Source of the DNA: Aeromicrobium sp. 9AM
GTDB taxonomy: Bacteria; Actinomycetota; Actinomycetes; Propionibacteriales; Nocardioidaceae
DNA length: 64,000 bases
NCBI RefSeq assembly: GCF_902506105.1
Contig: NZ_LR733303.1
Span: 620,001-684,000, forward strand
Direction: 5' to 3'
The translations under genes and the position numbers were made by a program. Below, piece after piece: positions 7,274-17,242 of the stretch. The notes below the pieces were generated by a model, which was given only the letters and a program-made list of their open reading frames with translations, did not search any database and was not told the DNA's origin. Numbering within the stretch: the stretch's first letter is position 1; every line of letters starts with the position of its first letter.

Positions 7274-8494
7274 CTAGCTGGTCTTCTCCTCGACGGCCTC
7301 GTCCTCGGACTCGGCCGTCTCCTCGGCCTCGGCCTTGGCGGGCGCCTGCTGAGCCTTGGGCTCCTCGGCCTTGGGCTGCTCGGCCTTGGCCTCGTCGGCG
7401 GCCGGCTTGTCGGCCTTGGACTGCTCGGCCTTGGCCTTGGGGGCGTCGTCCTTGACGGTCGTCGGCGCGAACGTCGAGACGATGTCGCGGAGCTGACCCA
7501 TCTGCGCCATGATGCCGTCGCGCTTGCGCTGCAGCTCCTCGACCTCGGCCCGCAGGACACGCGTCTGGCGCTCGGCGTCGGTCGTCGCGCTGACCCGGAT
7601 GTGCTGGGCCTCGGCGCTGGCGCCAGACACGAGCTGGCTCGCTTCGGCCTTGGCGTTGTCGAGCAGGCGTGCGGCCTCGGCGCTGGCGGCGTCACGGGCC
7701 TTGGCGGCCTGCTCCATGATGTCGCGCGCACGGTCGTCGGCGGCCTTGGCGCGGGTCTCGGCGTCCTTGACCAGCTTGGCGGTCTGATCGGTGGCCGAGG
7801 CGTGGTTCTCGGACGCCTCACGCGCGAGGCGCTCCTTCTCGACGGCGAGCACGCGGCGGGCCTCGGTGACCTCGCGATCGGCGGCCGCGCGGGCCTGCTC
7901 GACCTCGCGGGTCGCACCGAGACGCATGTTCTGCGCGTCCTGCTCGGCGGCGAGCTTGACCTGGGCGGCCTCACGCTCGGCGTGGGCCCGCAGGTCCTCG
8001 GTGTGGGCGATCGCGTCGGCGTGCATCGCCTCGGCGTCCTCGAGGAGCTGCTTGCGCTTCTCCTCGAGCTCGACGACGGCGCGACCGCGCATCTCCTCGG
8101 CCTCGTGATTGGCGGTGGCGCGCACGATCGCGGCCTCTTCCTCAGCCTTCTTGACGAGCTCGTCGGCCTCGCGCACGGCCCGGTTGCGTACGTCCTCGGC
8201 CTCCTGCTCGGCCAGGCCGAGCAGCTGGGCGGCGTGGTTGCCCAGGCCGGTGTAGCTCGGCTTCTCGACAGCCTCGACGCGGTCCTTGAGCTTCTCGATC
8301 AGGTCGCGGAGGTTCTCGTTCTCGCTCTGGACCGACTTGAGGCTCTCGGCTGCCTTCTGGAACTCGGCTGACTGGGTGCGGACCCATGCGTCGACGGCGT
8401 CGCTGTCGTAGCCGCCGCGACGGGCGAGCGGGAAGGAGGCGTCGCCGGACTTCTCGGCGGCGTCGAAGATGGACAATCCGGACTGGTCGGACAT
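7274..8494 (-). CDS. FilP/Scy/DivIVA-like long coiled-coil protein
   Basis: The 406-residue product starts with a DivIVA-like segment ('FPLARRGGYDSDAVDAWVRTQSAEF') and continues as an almost unbroken Ala/Glu/Arg coiled coil (about 45-345, e.g. 'EQEAEDVRNRAVREADELVKKAEEEA' type heptads), ending in a low-complexity Ala/Glu/Lys/Pro tail. Such proteins build polar or filament-like scaffolds and recruit growth machinery. In Streptomyces coelicolor, as I recall, filP/scy sit beside the same epimerase, thiolase and meaB genes, which supports orthology by position. ATG 8494 is chosen because the DivIVA-like part starts there; a TTG at 8539 is possible. Confidence 0.8.
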   Translation of the reverse strand: MSDQSGLSIFDAAEKSGDASFPLARRGGYDSDAVDAWVRTQSAEFQKAAESLKSVQSENENLRDLIEKLKDRVEAVEKPSYTGLGNHAAQLLGLAEQEAEDVRNRAVREADELVKKAEEEAAIVRATANHEAEEMRGRAVVELEEKRKQLLEDAEAMHADAIAHTEDLRAHAEREAAQVKLAAEQDAQNMRLGATREVEQARAAADREVTEARRVLAVEKERLAREASENHASATDQTAKLVKDAETRAKAADDRARDIMEQAAKARDAASAEAARLLDNAKAEASQLVSGASAEAQHIRVSATTDAERQTRVLRAEVEELQRKRDGIMAQMGQLRDIVSTFAPTTVKDDAPKAKAEQSKADKPAADEAKAEQPKAEEPKAQQAPAKAEAEETAESEDEAVEEKTS

Positions 8495-8570
8495 GCTGTA
8501 CCCATTCGTGAAAGAGAGGGAGTTGTCAGGTTGGGTCAACCATACCTGTCACCAAGGTGCACCGACACGG

Positions 8571-8608
8571 ACGATCTCGGCCGCTCCTCGCGGAGCGACC
8601 GAGATCGT
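8571..8608 (-). terminator. Hairpin terminator after ccr
   Basis: Two 17-nt arms (8571-8587 and 8592-8608, one C/A mismatch) around a TCGC loop form a strong stem between the end of ccr and the coiled-coil gene. There is no U tract, which is usual for actinobacterial I-shaped terminators. Confidence 0.6.
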
Positions 8609-8664
8609 GGACCAGAGGCTCAGATGCCCCGACTGCGCCGATGGGTTCCTCGGATCTTCGTCCC

Positions 8665-10002
8665 TCAGATCCCTCGGAACCTGTTGATCTTGTCGAGGTG
8701 CACGGCGCGCTTCTCGGCGTCGCGGACGCCGAGGCCCTCCTCGGGAGCCAGGCACAGCACGCCGACCTTGCCCTGGTGGAGATTGTGGTGCACGTCGAGC
8801 GCGGCCTGGCCGGTCTCGGCGAGGGGATAGACCTTGGAGACGGTCGGGTGGATCAGGCCCTTGTCGATCAGTCGGTTGGCCTCGAACGCCTCACGGTAGT
8901 TCGCGAAGTGCGAGCTCTTGATCTGCTTGAGGTTCATCCAGAGGTAGCGGTTGTCGTACTGGTGCATGTAGCCCGAGGTCGACGCGCAGGTGATGATCGT
9001 GCCGCCTTTGCGGGTGACGTAGACACTGGCGCCGAACGTCTCGCGGCCGGGGTGCTCGAAGACGATGTCGGGATCCTCGCCGCCCGTCAGCTCACGGATC
9101 TTGGAGCCGAGACGCTTCCACTCCTTGGGGTCCTGGTTGTTCTCGTCCTTCCAGAACTTGTAGCCCTCGGCGGAACGATCGATGACGTGCTCGGCGCCGA
9201 GCGAGCGCACGATCTCGGCCTTCTCGGGCGAGGAGACGACGCACACGGGGATCGCGCCGCCGTTGAGTGCCATCTGCGTGGCGTACGAGCCGAGGCCCCC
9301 GGACGCACCCCAGATCAGGACGACGTCGCCCTGCTTCATGTTGGCGCCGTTCTTGCTGACGAGCTGGCGGTACGCCGTGGAGTTCACCAGGCCGGGGCTG
9401 GCGGCCTCCTCCCACGAGAGGTGGTCGGGCTTGGGCATCAGCTGGTTGGACTTCACGATCGCCAGCTCGGCGAGGCCGCCGAAGTTGGTCTCGAAACCCC
9501 AGATGCGCTGCTGCGGGTCCATCATCGTGTCGTCGTGGCCGTCGGGGGACTCCAGCTCGACCGACAGGCAGTGGGCGACGACCTCGGCGCCGGGCTTCCA
9601 CGCCGTGACGCCCGGGCCGGTGCGCAGCACGACCCCGGCGAGGTCGGAGCCGACCACGTGGTAGGGCAGGTCGTGGCGCTTGGAGTACTCCGACAGGCGG
9701 CCGTAGCGCTCGAGGAAGCCGAACGTCGAGACCGGCTCGAAGATCGAGGTCCACACGGTGTTGTAGTTGATCGCGCTCGCCATGACCGCGACGAGTGCCT
9801 CACCGGGCGCGAGCTCGGGGATCGGGACGTCGTCGAGGTGCAGGCTCTTGCGAGGGTCCTTGTCGCGGCTCGCGAGGCCCTCGAACATGTCGACCTCGTC
9901 CTTGTGGACCGTGATCCCCTTGTACGTCTCGGGGAGGGCGATGCTCGCGTACTCCTCGGAGGAGGTGTCGCCGGCCTGGATGGCGTCAAGAATGTTCTGC
10001 AC
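8665..10002 (-). CDS. ccr: Crotonyl-CoA carboxylase/reductase
   Basis: Ccr converts crotonyl-CoA, CO2 and NADPH into (2S)-ethylmalonyl-CoA, the key step of the ethylmalonyl-CoA pathway and a source of polyketide extender units. The 445-residue protein has the Ccr-specific long N-terminal region ('MFEGLASRDKDPRKSLHLDDVPIPELAPGEALVAVMAS' style) and the medium-chain dehydrogenase fold with 'VLIWGASGGLGSYATQMA' for NADPH binding and the Ccr hallmark segment 'IVFEHPGRETFGASVYVTRKGG'. Start GTG 10002 follows GAAGGA. The neighbouring epimerase, thiolase and MeaB genes fit the downstream conversion to methylmalonyl- and succinyl-CoA. Confidence 0.96.
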   Translation of the reverse strand: MQNILDAIQAGDTSSEEYASIALPETYKGITVHKDEVDMFEGLASRDKDPRKSLHLDDVPIPELAPGEALVAVMASAINYNTVWTSIFEPVSTFGFLERYGRLSEYSKRHDLPYHVVGSDLAGVVLRTGPGVTAWKPGAEVVAHCLSVELESPDGHDDTMMDPQQRIWGFETNFGGLAELAIVKSNQLMPKPDHLSWEEAASPGLVNSTAYRQLVSKNGANMKQGDVVLIWGASGGLGSYATQMALNGGAIPVCVVSSPEKAEIVRSLGAEHVIDRSAEGYKFWKDENNQDPKEWKRLGSKIRELTGGEDPDIVFEHPGRETFGASVYVTRKGGTIITCASTSGYMHQYDNRYLWMNLKQIKSSHFANYREAFEANRLIDKGLIHPTVSKVYPLAETGQAALDVHHNLHQGKVGVLCLAPEEGLGVRDAEKRAVHLDKINRFRGI

Positions 10003-10085
10003 GTCTGGAGTCCTTCGGTCGGTGTTTCCGCGATGTTACTAAGCGTTAACTTCTGCGGCTATGCGAGAGGACTGTGATCCCGAAC

Positions 10086-10532
10086 TCAGTGGGAGGCGGC
10101 CGGCTCGACCAGCTCGACGAGAACGCCGCCCGCGTCCTTCGGGTGCACGAAGTTGACCCGTGAGTCGGACGTGCCGCGCTTCGGGGCGTCGTAGAGGAGC
10201 CGCACACCGCGCTCGCGGAGGATCGCGGAGACCGCCTCGATGTCGGCGACGCGGTAGGCGAGCTGCTGGATGCCCTGCCCGTTGCGGGCCAGGAACTTCG
10301 CGATCGTGGACTCGTCGCTGAGCGGGGCCAGGAGCTGGATGCGCTGGTCGGAGTCGCCGACGGCCAGCATCGCCTCGCGGACCCCTTGCTCCTCGTTGAT
10401 CTCCTCGTGCACCGAGTGCAGGCCGAACGTCGAGGCATAGAACTCGAGGGCGTCGTCGAGGTCGGGCACCGCGATTCCGACGTGGTCGATCGCGAGGAGC
10501 AGGTGGTCGGGGACGAGTGCGCTGTCGGACAT
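10086..10532 (-). CDS. mce: Methylmalonyl-CoA (ethylmalonyl-CoA) epimerase
   Basis: The 148-residue protein is a two-module VOC-fold metal enzyme that interconverts (2S)- and (2R)-methylmalonyl-CoA, and probably ethylmalonyl-CoA. Visible family features are 'IDHVGIAVPDLDDALEFY' with metal ligand His, Q in 'QRIQLLAPLS', 'GQGIQQLAYRVADIEA' and 'RVNFVHPKDAGGVLVELVEP' with the terminal His/Glu pair. ATG 10532 is preceded by TACCCT and 7 bp, so it is leaderless. It lies head-to-head with the thiolase gene and upstream of ccr in the same direction. Confidence 0.93.
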   Translation of the reverse strand: MSDSALVPDHLLLAIDHVGIAVPDLDDALEFYASTFGLHSVHEEINEEQGVREAMLAVGDSDQRIQLLAPLSDESTIAKFLARNGQGIQQLAYRVADIEAVSAILRERGVRLLYDAPKRGTSDSRVNFVHPKDAGGVLVELVEPAASH

Positions 10533-10539
10533 GGAGACG

Positions 10540-10545
10540 AGGGTA
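10540..10545 (-). promoter_or_regulatory. -10 box of mce (leaderless)
   Basis: Minus-strand TACCCT, 7 bp before ATG 10532. Confidence 0.55.
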
Positions 10546-10663
10546 TGGCACCGGGACGGCAGTGCGGCGTGATCCATCGCACAGAACGGCATACCGACGT
10601 TACCTCTGAGTAAAGTGGAGATCACGGTCTTTTCGAAGACGTGTCTTGCGAAGGAGCAGCCCC

Positions 10664-11854
10664 ATGACCCAGTCCGTGATCGTCGCCGGTGCGCGAACCC
10701 CGATCGGCCGCCTCCTCGGTGGCCTCAAGACCCTCTCGGGGTCGGACCTGGGTGGTCTGGCCATCAAGGGTGCACTCGACAAGGCCGGTGTGACCGGCGA
10801 GCAGGTCGACTACGTCATCATGGGCCAGGTTCTCGGAGCAGGAGCCGGCCAGGTGCCGGCCCGCCAGGCCGCGTTCAAGGGCGGCATCCCGCTGACGACC
10901 CCGTCCATCACGATCAACAAGGTCTGCCTCTCGGGCATCAACGCCATCGCGCTCGCCGACCAGCTGATCCGCGCCGGCGAGCACGAGATCATCGTCGCGG
11001 GCGGCCAGGAGTCGATGACCCAGGCCCCGCACATGCTGCTCGGCTCGCGTGAGGGCACCAAGTACGGCGACACCAAGCTGACCGACCACATGGCGTACGA
11101 CGGACTGTGGGACGCGCTCACGGACCAGGCCATGGGTGGGCTCACCGAGCAGATCAACGCCGACGGCACCCAGTTGAGCCGTGAGGAGCAGGACGCGTTC
11201 AGCGCCCGCTCGCACCAGCTCGCCGCGACGGCGCAGAAGAACGGTGTCTTCGACGACGAGATCGTCCCGGTCGAGATCCCCCAGCGCAAGGGCGACCCGA
11301 TCGTCGTCAGCGCAGACGAGGGTGTTCGTGGCGACACGACGACCGAGTCGCTCGGCAAGCTGCGCCCCGCCTTCAACAAGGAAGGCACGATCACGGCCGG
11401 GTCCGCCAGCCAGATCTCTGACGGTGCGGCCGCGGTCGTCGTCATGAGCAAGGCCAAGGCCGAGGAGCTGGGCCTCTCGTGGATCGCCGAGATCGGCGCT
11501 GCCGGCGTCGTGGCCGGCCCCGACTCGAGCCTCCAGCTGCAGCCCGCCAACGCGATCGCGAATGCCGCCGCCAAGGAAGGCATCGCGATCAGCGACATCG
11601 ACCTGTTCGAGCTCAACGAGGCGTTCGCCGCCGTCGGCATCGAGAGCACTCGCGCGCTCGGCGTCTCCGAGGACAAGGTCAACGTCAACGGCGGAGCGAT
11701 CGCCCTCGGCCACCCGATCGGCGCCAGTGGCGCACGCATCGTGCTGCACCTGGCGCTCGAGCTGGGGCGTCGCGGTGGCGGCATCGGCGCGGCAGCCCTG
11801 TGTGGTGGCGGCGGCCAGGGTGACGCCCTGATCATTCGCGTCCCCCAGAAGTAG
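10664..11854 (+). CDS. Acetyl-CoA acetyltransferase (thiolase)
   Basis: The 396-residue enzyme carries the biosynthetic-thiolase triad: C88 in 'NKVCLSG', H350 in '[15 protein letters not shown]' and C380 in '[12 protein letters not shown]'. It condenses two acetyl-CoA to acetoacetyl-CoA (or cleaves it), which feeds the crotonyl-CoA branch together with the Ccr gene on the other side of the divergent promoter. A strong AAGGAG ribosome site precedes ATG 10664. MeaB follows 10 bp downstream in the same direction. Confidence 0.96.
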   Translation: MTQSVIVAGARTPIGRLLGGLKTLSGSDLGGLAIKGALDKAGVTGEQVDYVIMGQVLGAGAGQVPARQAAFKGGIPLTTPSITINKVCLSGINAIALADQLIRAGEHEIIVAGGQESMTQAPHMLLGSREGTKYGDTKLTDHMAYDGLWDALTDQAMGGLTEQINADGTQLSREEQDAFSARSHQLAATAQKNGVFDDEIVPVEIPQRKGDPIVVSADEGVRGDTTTESLGKLRPAFNKEGTITAGSASQISDGAAAVVVMSKAKAEELGLSWIAEIGAAGVVAGPDSSLQLQPANAIANAAAKEGIAISDIDLFELNEAFAAVGIESTRALGVSEDKVNVNGGAIALGHPIGASGARIVLHLALELGRRGGGIGAAALCGGGGQGDALIIRVPQK

Positions 11855-11864
11855 TTCCCAGACG

Positions 11865-12827
11865 GTGAGCCGAGGCAGCCGCGCCATTCCCGTCGCCGAG
11901 CTCGTGGAACGTGCACGAGCCGGCGAGGCACGGGCCGTGGCGCGGCTGATCTCGTTGGTCGAGGACCGCTCGCCGTCGCTCCGCGAGGTCAGCGCGGCAC
12001 TGACTCCGCACACCGGGTCCGCGCACATCGTCGGGATCACCGGCTCTCCGGGCGTCGGCAAGTCGACGTCGACCTCGGCGCTCGTCACCGCGCTGCGGGC
12101 CCAGGGCAAGCGGGTCGGCGTGCTGGCGGTTGACCCGACGTCGCCGTTCTCCGGCGGCGCGCTGCTCGGAGATCGCGTACGCATGCAGGACCACGCGACC
12201 GACGACGGCGTCTACATTCGGTCGATGGCCAGCCGGGGGCACCTTGGTGGTCTCTCGGCGTCCGCGCCGCAGGCGTTGCGGGTGCTGGATGCCGCCGGCT
12301 GCGACGTCGTGCTCGTCGAGACCGTCGGGGTCGGGCAGTCCGAGGTCGAGATCGCCGGGCTCGCCGACACGACCCTCGTGCTGCTGGCGCCCGGCATGGG
12401 CGACGGGATCCAGGCGGCCAAGGCCGGGATCCTCGAGATCGGTGACATCTTCGTGATCAACAAGGCCGATCGTGAGGGCGCCCAGTCGACCCGGCGCGAG
12501 CTGCGCTCCGTGCTGGCGATGACGGAGCGAGACGACCACGCGTGGAAGCCGCCGATCGTCCTGACGGTCGCGACCCGGGGCGAGGGTGTCGACGAGGTCG
12601 CGGAGCAGGTTGCCGCGCATCGCCTCCACCTGGGGGAGTCCGGCGAGCTTGAGCGCCGGCGACTGGCGCGGCTGCGGCGCGAGATCGAGGCCCTCGCGCT
12701 GACCGAGGTGCAGTCCCGGTTCGCCGGGCTGTCGGGCGATGCCCGGCTCGACGCCCTGGCCGAGCAGGTCCTGGCCGGCGAGACCGACCCGTTCGCGGCC
12801 GCCGACACCCTCGTTGAGCACGTCTGA
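11865..12827 (+). CDS. meaB: Methylmalonyl-CoA mutase-associated GTPase MeaB
   Basis: The 320-residue G3E-family GTPase protects and loads adenosylcobalamin in methylmalonyl-CoA mutase. It shows Walker A GITGSPGVGKS (57-67), 'LAVDPTSPFSGGALLGDRVRM', the switch segment 'SMASRGHLGGLS', 'VVLVETVGVGQSEVEI' and the base motif 'NKAD'. A helical C-terminal arm for dimerisation follows. The GTG start is 10 bp after the thiolase stop. The mutase itself is not in the window. Confidence 0.95.
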   Translation: MSRGSRAIPVAELVERARAGEARAVARLISLVEDRSPSLREVSAALTPHTGSAHIVGITGSPGVGKSTSTSALVTALRAQGKRVGVLAVDPTSPFSGGALLGDRVRMQDHATDDGVYIRSMASRGHLGGLSASAPQALRVLDAAGCDVVLVETVGVGQSEVEIAGLADTTLVLLAPGMGDGIQAAKAGILEIGDIFVINKADREGAQSTRRELRSVLAMTERDDHAWKPPIVLTVATRGEGVDEVAEQVAAHRLHLGESGELERRRLARLRREIEALALTEVQSRFAGLSGDARLDALAEQVLAGETDPFAAADTLVEHV

Positions 12828-12890
12828 CGGCAATTTTCGACGTACTCGGCCCTCCCGGCGCGCCTTCGCGGCATGCATGGAGGCGTTCGA

Positions 12891-12896
12891 CACAAT
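12891..12896 (+). promoter_or_regulatory. -10 box of the 52-residue membrane protein gene
   Basis: CACAAT followed by 6 bp and the GTG at 12903. Confidence 0.45.
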
Positions 12897-12902
12897 GGTC
12901 GG

Positions 12903-13061
12903 GTGCTCAAGAAGGTCTTCCTGCTGCTGCTGATCGGCTTCGCGATCTATTACCTGCTGTCGACGCCCGATGACGCCGCCGACTTCGTGAGCAGCGCGTT
13001 CAGCGGGATCATCGACGCCTTCCAGCAGGTCGGTGTGTTCTTCAACGAGCTCACCAACTAG
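12903..13061 (+). CDS. Small membrane protein, 52 residues
   Basis: The GTG-started product has one hydrophobic helix (about 3-17, KVFLLLLIGFAIYYLL) followed by an amphipathic stretch with Asp/Ala and Phe/Gly ('AADFVSSAFSGIIDAFQQVGVFF'). No family is named; equivalents often precede a PH-domain membrane protein gene in actinobacteria, as here (8 bp to the next ATG). The -10 box 6 bp upstream supports a real gene. Confidence 0.7.
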   Translation: MLKKVFLLLLIGFAIYYLLSTPDDAADFVSSAFSGIIDAFQQVGVFFNELTN

Positions 13062-13068
13062 GCGTCTG

Positions 13069-13617
13069 ATGTTGCGGGCACTGCTCGACCGGTTGCCTGA
13101 TCAGGAGGTCGACAGTCACCTCCTCGCCGAGGAGGGCGAGGTCGTGATCGACCTCGTGCGCCACCACAACATCGTGTTCTGGAAGCCCCTCGCGGAGGTC
13201 GCCGGCACGGTCATGCTGTGGATCCTCGCCGTGATCGGCCCCATCCAGCTCGGCTGGCTCCTCATCGTCGGCGGGTTCGCCCTCGGCCTGCACGCGATCT
13301 ACCTGACACTGCGCGAGCGGCGCGACGTCTTCGTGGTGACCAACATGCGCGTGTTCAGGGCGACCGGCGTGTTCTCGGTCCGCATCGCCACGATGCCGAT
13401 CACCCGCATCCTCGACATCACCGTCGAGAAGCCGCTGCTCGGTCGGATCCTGGGCTACGGCCACTTCATCTTCGAGTCGGCGGCTCAGGCCCAAGGGCTC
13501 CGCCACATCCGTTACATCGGCGATCCCGATGCCCGTGACCTCACCATCCAGCGAGTCGTACAGCGCTCGGGTCTGCGCGGCCGCACCATCGAGCAGCGTC
13601 TCCTCGAAGGGAGCTGA
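13069..13617 (+). CDS. Membrane protein with bacterial PH domain
   Basis: The 182-residue product has two adjacent membrane helices (about 42-80, 'VMLWILAVIGPIQLGWLLIVGGFALGLHAIYL') followed by a bPH2-type domain with the typical 'ERRDVFVVTNMRVFRATGVFSVRIATMPITRILDITVEKPLLGRILGYGHF' pattern, quoted here in parts. Such YdbS/YdbT-like proteins sit in the cytoplasmic membrane; their role is unclear. It forms a two-gene unit with the 52-residue membrane protein. Confidence 0.85.
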   Translation: MLRALLDRLPDQEVDSHLLAEEGEVVIDLVRHHNIVFWKPLAEVAGTVMLWILAVIGPIQLGWLLIVGGFALGLHAIYLTLRERRDVFVVTNMRVFRATGVFSVRIATMPITRILDITVEKPLLGRILGYGHFIFESAAQAQGLRHIRYIGDPDARDLTIQRVVQRSGLRGRTIEQRLLEGS

Positions 13618-13660
13618 CCACCACCTCGCCCTCACCCGTCAGGCAGTTCGCGCCGGTTCC

Positions 13661-13666
13661 TACACT
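13661..13666 (+). promoter_or_regulatory. -10 box of the CnoX-like gene (leaderless)
   Basis: TACACT followed by 6 bp and the ATG at 13673. Confidence 0.6.
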
Positions 13667-13672
13667 GGACGC

Positions 13673-14584
13673 ATGAACTTCTCGCGCCCCGGCGCCATCG
13701 ACCTCTCCGCGCTGAAGCAGCCGCAGGCCCGTCCGGGCCAGCCCGCCGCCGGCGGCGGCGGTACGTACGTCGTCGACATCACCGAGCAGAACTTCCAGTC
13801 CGACGCTCTCCAGGCCTCCATGAACCACGTGGTCGTCCTGAGCCTCTGGTCGCCGCGTTCGCCACAGAGCGAGAGCTTCAACGCGCTGCTGGGCAACCTC
13901 ATCTCGCAGTACGGCGGGCAGCTCGTCCTCGCGCAGGTCGACATCGATGCCAACCCCGCGATCGCGCAGGCCCTGCAGGCCCAGGCCGTGCCGCTCGTCG
14001 TCGGACTCGTCAAGGGTCAGCCGGTCCCACTGTTCCAGGGCACGGTCGACGAGGCCGAGGCGCGCCGCTACTTCGACGAGCTGGTCAACGTCGCCGCCCA
14101 GAACGGCGTGACGGGACGCGCGCAGCCCACCGGTGCTCCCTCCGAGGTCGCCGACGACGTCGACGAGCCTGAGGACCCGCGGTTCGCCGTTGCCGATGCG
14201 GCGTTCGCGGCCAGTGACTTCGACACCGCCGTGACCGAGTACGAGAAGCTGCAGGCGCAGTACCCCGCCGACAGCGAGGTCTCCGAGCGGCTGGCTGGCG
14301 TCAGGCTGCTGGCGCGTACGCAGGGCGCTGACCTGCAGGCCGCGCGCAAGGCCGCGGCGGACGCACCCGACGACCTGGACGCGCAGATGCTGGTGGCCGA
14401 CCTCGACGTCAGTGGCGGCCACGTCGACGACGCCTTCGACCGCCTGATCCAGCTCGTGAAGCGTACGTCCGGCGATGACCGCGAGCTCGTACGCCAGCGG
14501 TTGCTCGACCTGTTCACCGTGGTCGGCGTCGCCGATCCGCGGGTCGCGACGGCTCGCCGCGCGCTCGCGTCGGCACTCTTCTGA
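13673..14584 (+). CDS. Thioredoxin-fold/TPR co-chaperone, CnoX (YbbN)-like
   Basis: The 303-residue protein joins a thioredoxin-like domain (about 38-145) to a tetratricopeptide-like helical region (about 170-300). The redox CxxC position reads 'SLWSPRSPQSESF', i.e. SPRS without cysteines, so it cannot act as a disulfide oxidoreductase; cysteine-less CnoX proteins act as holdases that hand substrates to chaperonin or DnaK. 'QVDIDANPAIAQALQAQAVPLVVGLVKGQP' carries the cis-Pro region. Monocistronic and leaderless (TACACT, 6 bp, ATG). Confidence 0.87.
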   Translation: MNFSRPGAIDLSALKQPQARPGQPAAGGGGTYVVDITEQNFQSDALQASMNHVVVLSLWSPRSPQSESFNALLGNLISQYGGQLVLAQVDIDANPAIAQALQAQAVPLVVGLVKGQPVPLFQGTVDEAEARRYFDELVNVAAQNGVTGRAQPTGAPSEVADDVDEPEDPRFAVADAAFAASDFDTAVTEYEKLQAQYPADSEVSERLAGVRLLARTQGADLQAARKAAADAPDDLDAQMLVADLDVSGGHVDDAFDRLIQLVKRTSGDDRELVRQRLLDLFTVVGVADPRVATARRALASALF

Positions 14585-14688
14585 GCGATTCGGCCGCGTT
14601 CGGTCACGTCCGCCTGCCCGGTCTGGGGTGCGATCCCCGATAGGCTCACGGCGGCGTCAGTCGTTGACGCCCGAGAGGGAGTGTGGAG

Positions 14689-15848
<1,160 letters not shown>

Positions 15849-15852
<4 letters not shown>

Positions 15853-16802
15853 AGCGCCTCGTCCTGCTCGCCCTGATCTGCGCGCTCGCGCTCTCGGCGT
15901 GCGCCGTGCCGCACAAGCGCGACGACCTCAGCCCCGAGAAGACCGCGGCGCGTATGCCGGAGGTCACCGCGGTGTTCAACGAGTACCGCAAGGTCCGCAA
16001 CACCGCGATCGAGCTGCTCGACGCCAAGCCGTTGTCGATCGTCGAGAGCGGACCCGTGCTCGCGATCGACACCGGTTCGTTCGAGGTGTCGCAGCGGCTG
16101 GCCAAGACGCAGAAGCAGGACACCGGCTCGGTCGAGGTCACGGACGTGCAGACCCCGCGGTTCGGCAGATACCCGCTGTGGTTCTTCGCGGTCGTGCGCG
16201 ATGCCGACGCGGGGGTCAACCGGGTGCAGATCTTCGAGCGCCAGACCGCCGTCGAGCCCTGGCTGCTGGTCGCCAGCCCGGAGACGCTCGCCGACACGCC
16301 GATCCCCGCGATCCGCAAGGAGGGCTCCGAGGCGCTGACCGTCAAGCCCGACGACGGCGTCGGGATGTCGATGTCGGCCACCGAGGCCGCCAAGGCATAC
16401 GCCAGGACTCTTGCCGATGCGGACTCGTCAGCGGCCGGCACGGTGGCCGACGACTCGTTCATCAAGCAGATGCGGACGACAGCGGAGAACAACTCCAAGC
16501 TCGAGGGCGTGAAGTTCTCGCAGTCGTGGGGCAACGAGCCTGTGAAGTACGTCCTGCGCACCAGCGACGGGGGAGCGCTGGCGTTCGTGACCCTGCTGCG
16601 CCTCGACACGTACGAGGTCAGGGACGGCCTCACGGTCAGCTGGCCGGAGGGCACTCCGCAGCAGGCGTTCCTGTCGTCAGGCATCTCCAGCTCGGGCAAG
16701 CTGCGGTACTACCACCAGGTGTTGCTCTACATCCCCGGCGGCAACGATAAGCCCCGCGCGATCGGCCAGTACGGCGGCGTCGTGAGCGCAGATTCGCAGT
16801 GA
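15849..16802 (+). CDS. Lipoprotein of unknown function
   Basis: The 317-residue product starts with a GTG overlapping the preceding stop (GTGA), has a short signal peptide and lipobox (LSAC, Cys 18), and a large exported domain ('[29 protein letters not shown]', '[17 protein letters not shown]', '[15 protein letters not shown]', quoted in parts). Its size and strand-rich look resemble uncharacterised actinobacterial DUF8094-type lipoproteins. Coupling to the Glu-Pro membrane protein suggests that the two act together at the membrane. Confidence 0.82.
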
Positions 16803-16921
16803 GATGCGAAAGAGGGGTGTGACCCGCTAGCATGGTCACGTTGCACGACGTTGGATTCTACGGCTGATCAAGTTCCGCAAGGTAGCTAGTTCTTCTCGCA
16901 GGTTGGATGTGTGTCGCGACA

Positions 16922-16946
16922 GTCGCTCGCGAAAGGCGTGAGCGAC
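16922..16946 (+). promoter_or_regulatory. Hairpin in the cold-shock mRNA leader
   Basis: Arms 16922-16930 and 16938-16946 pair over 9 bp (one G-T) around a 7-nt loop, ending 7 nt before the AAAGAGGAG ribosome site. A long leader with structure near the ribosome site is typical of cold-shock mRNAs that respond to temperature; function here is inferred. Confidence 0.45.
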
Positions 16947-16969
16947 ACTCGCCAAAGAGGAGAAACAAC

Positions 16970-17173
16970 ATGGCTACAGGAACCGTCAAGTGGTTCAACG
17001 CTGACAAGGGCTTTGGATTCATCGCCCCCGACGACGGCAGCGAAGACGTTTTCGCGCACTTCAGCGCGATCGCCACGAGCGGCTACCGCTCGCTGGACGA
17101 GAACCAGAAGGTCGAGTTTGACGTCGAGCAGGGCCAGAAGGGCCTGCAGGCGACGAACATTCGTCCCCTCTGA
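16970..17173 (+). CDS. cspA: Cold-shock protein (CspA family)
   Basis: The 67-residue OB-fold protein has RNP1 'KGFGFI' and RNP2 'VFAHFSAI' and the family opening [14 protein letters not shown], so it should bind single-stranded RNA/DNA as an RNA chaperone. ATG 16970 follows AAAGAGGAG. A leader of roughly 130 nt containing a hairpin precedes it (putative TAGCAT -10 box at 16828-16833), and a strong intrinsic terminator follows. Confidence 0.97.
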   Translation: MATGTVKWFNADKGFGFIAPDDGSEDVFAHFSAIATSGYRSLDENQKVEFDVEQGQKGLQATNIRPL

Positions 17174-17200
17174 TCTTCTTGATCTGAAGTAACACCCACG

Positions 17201-17228
17201 AAAGCCCCGGAGCTTGCTCCGGGGCTTT
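17201..17228. terminator. Intrinsic terminator after cspA
   Basis: Perfect 13-nt arms (17201-17213 and 17216-17228, AAAGCCCCGGAGC and its complement) with a tiny TT loop. The A-run/T-run ends make it usable in both directions, between convergent cspA and the Nudix gene. Confidence 0.9.
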
Positions 17229-17242
17229 CGTCATGCCTGGGA

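Noticed and set aside
7253..7285. Paired GCTAGC sites between convergent hydrolase and coiled-coil genes as a terminator
   Set aside because: Each site is itself a 6-bp palindrome and the combined stem is only 6 bp with a 10-nt loop and no U tract; too weak to call.
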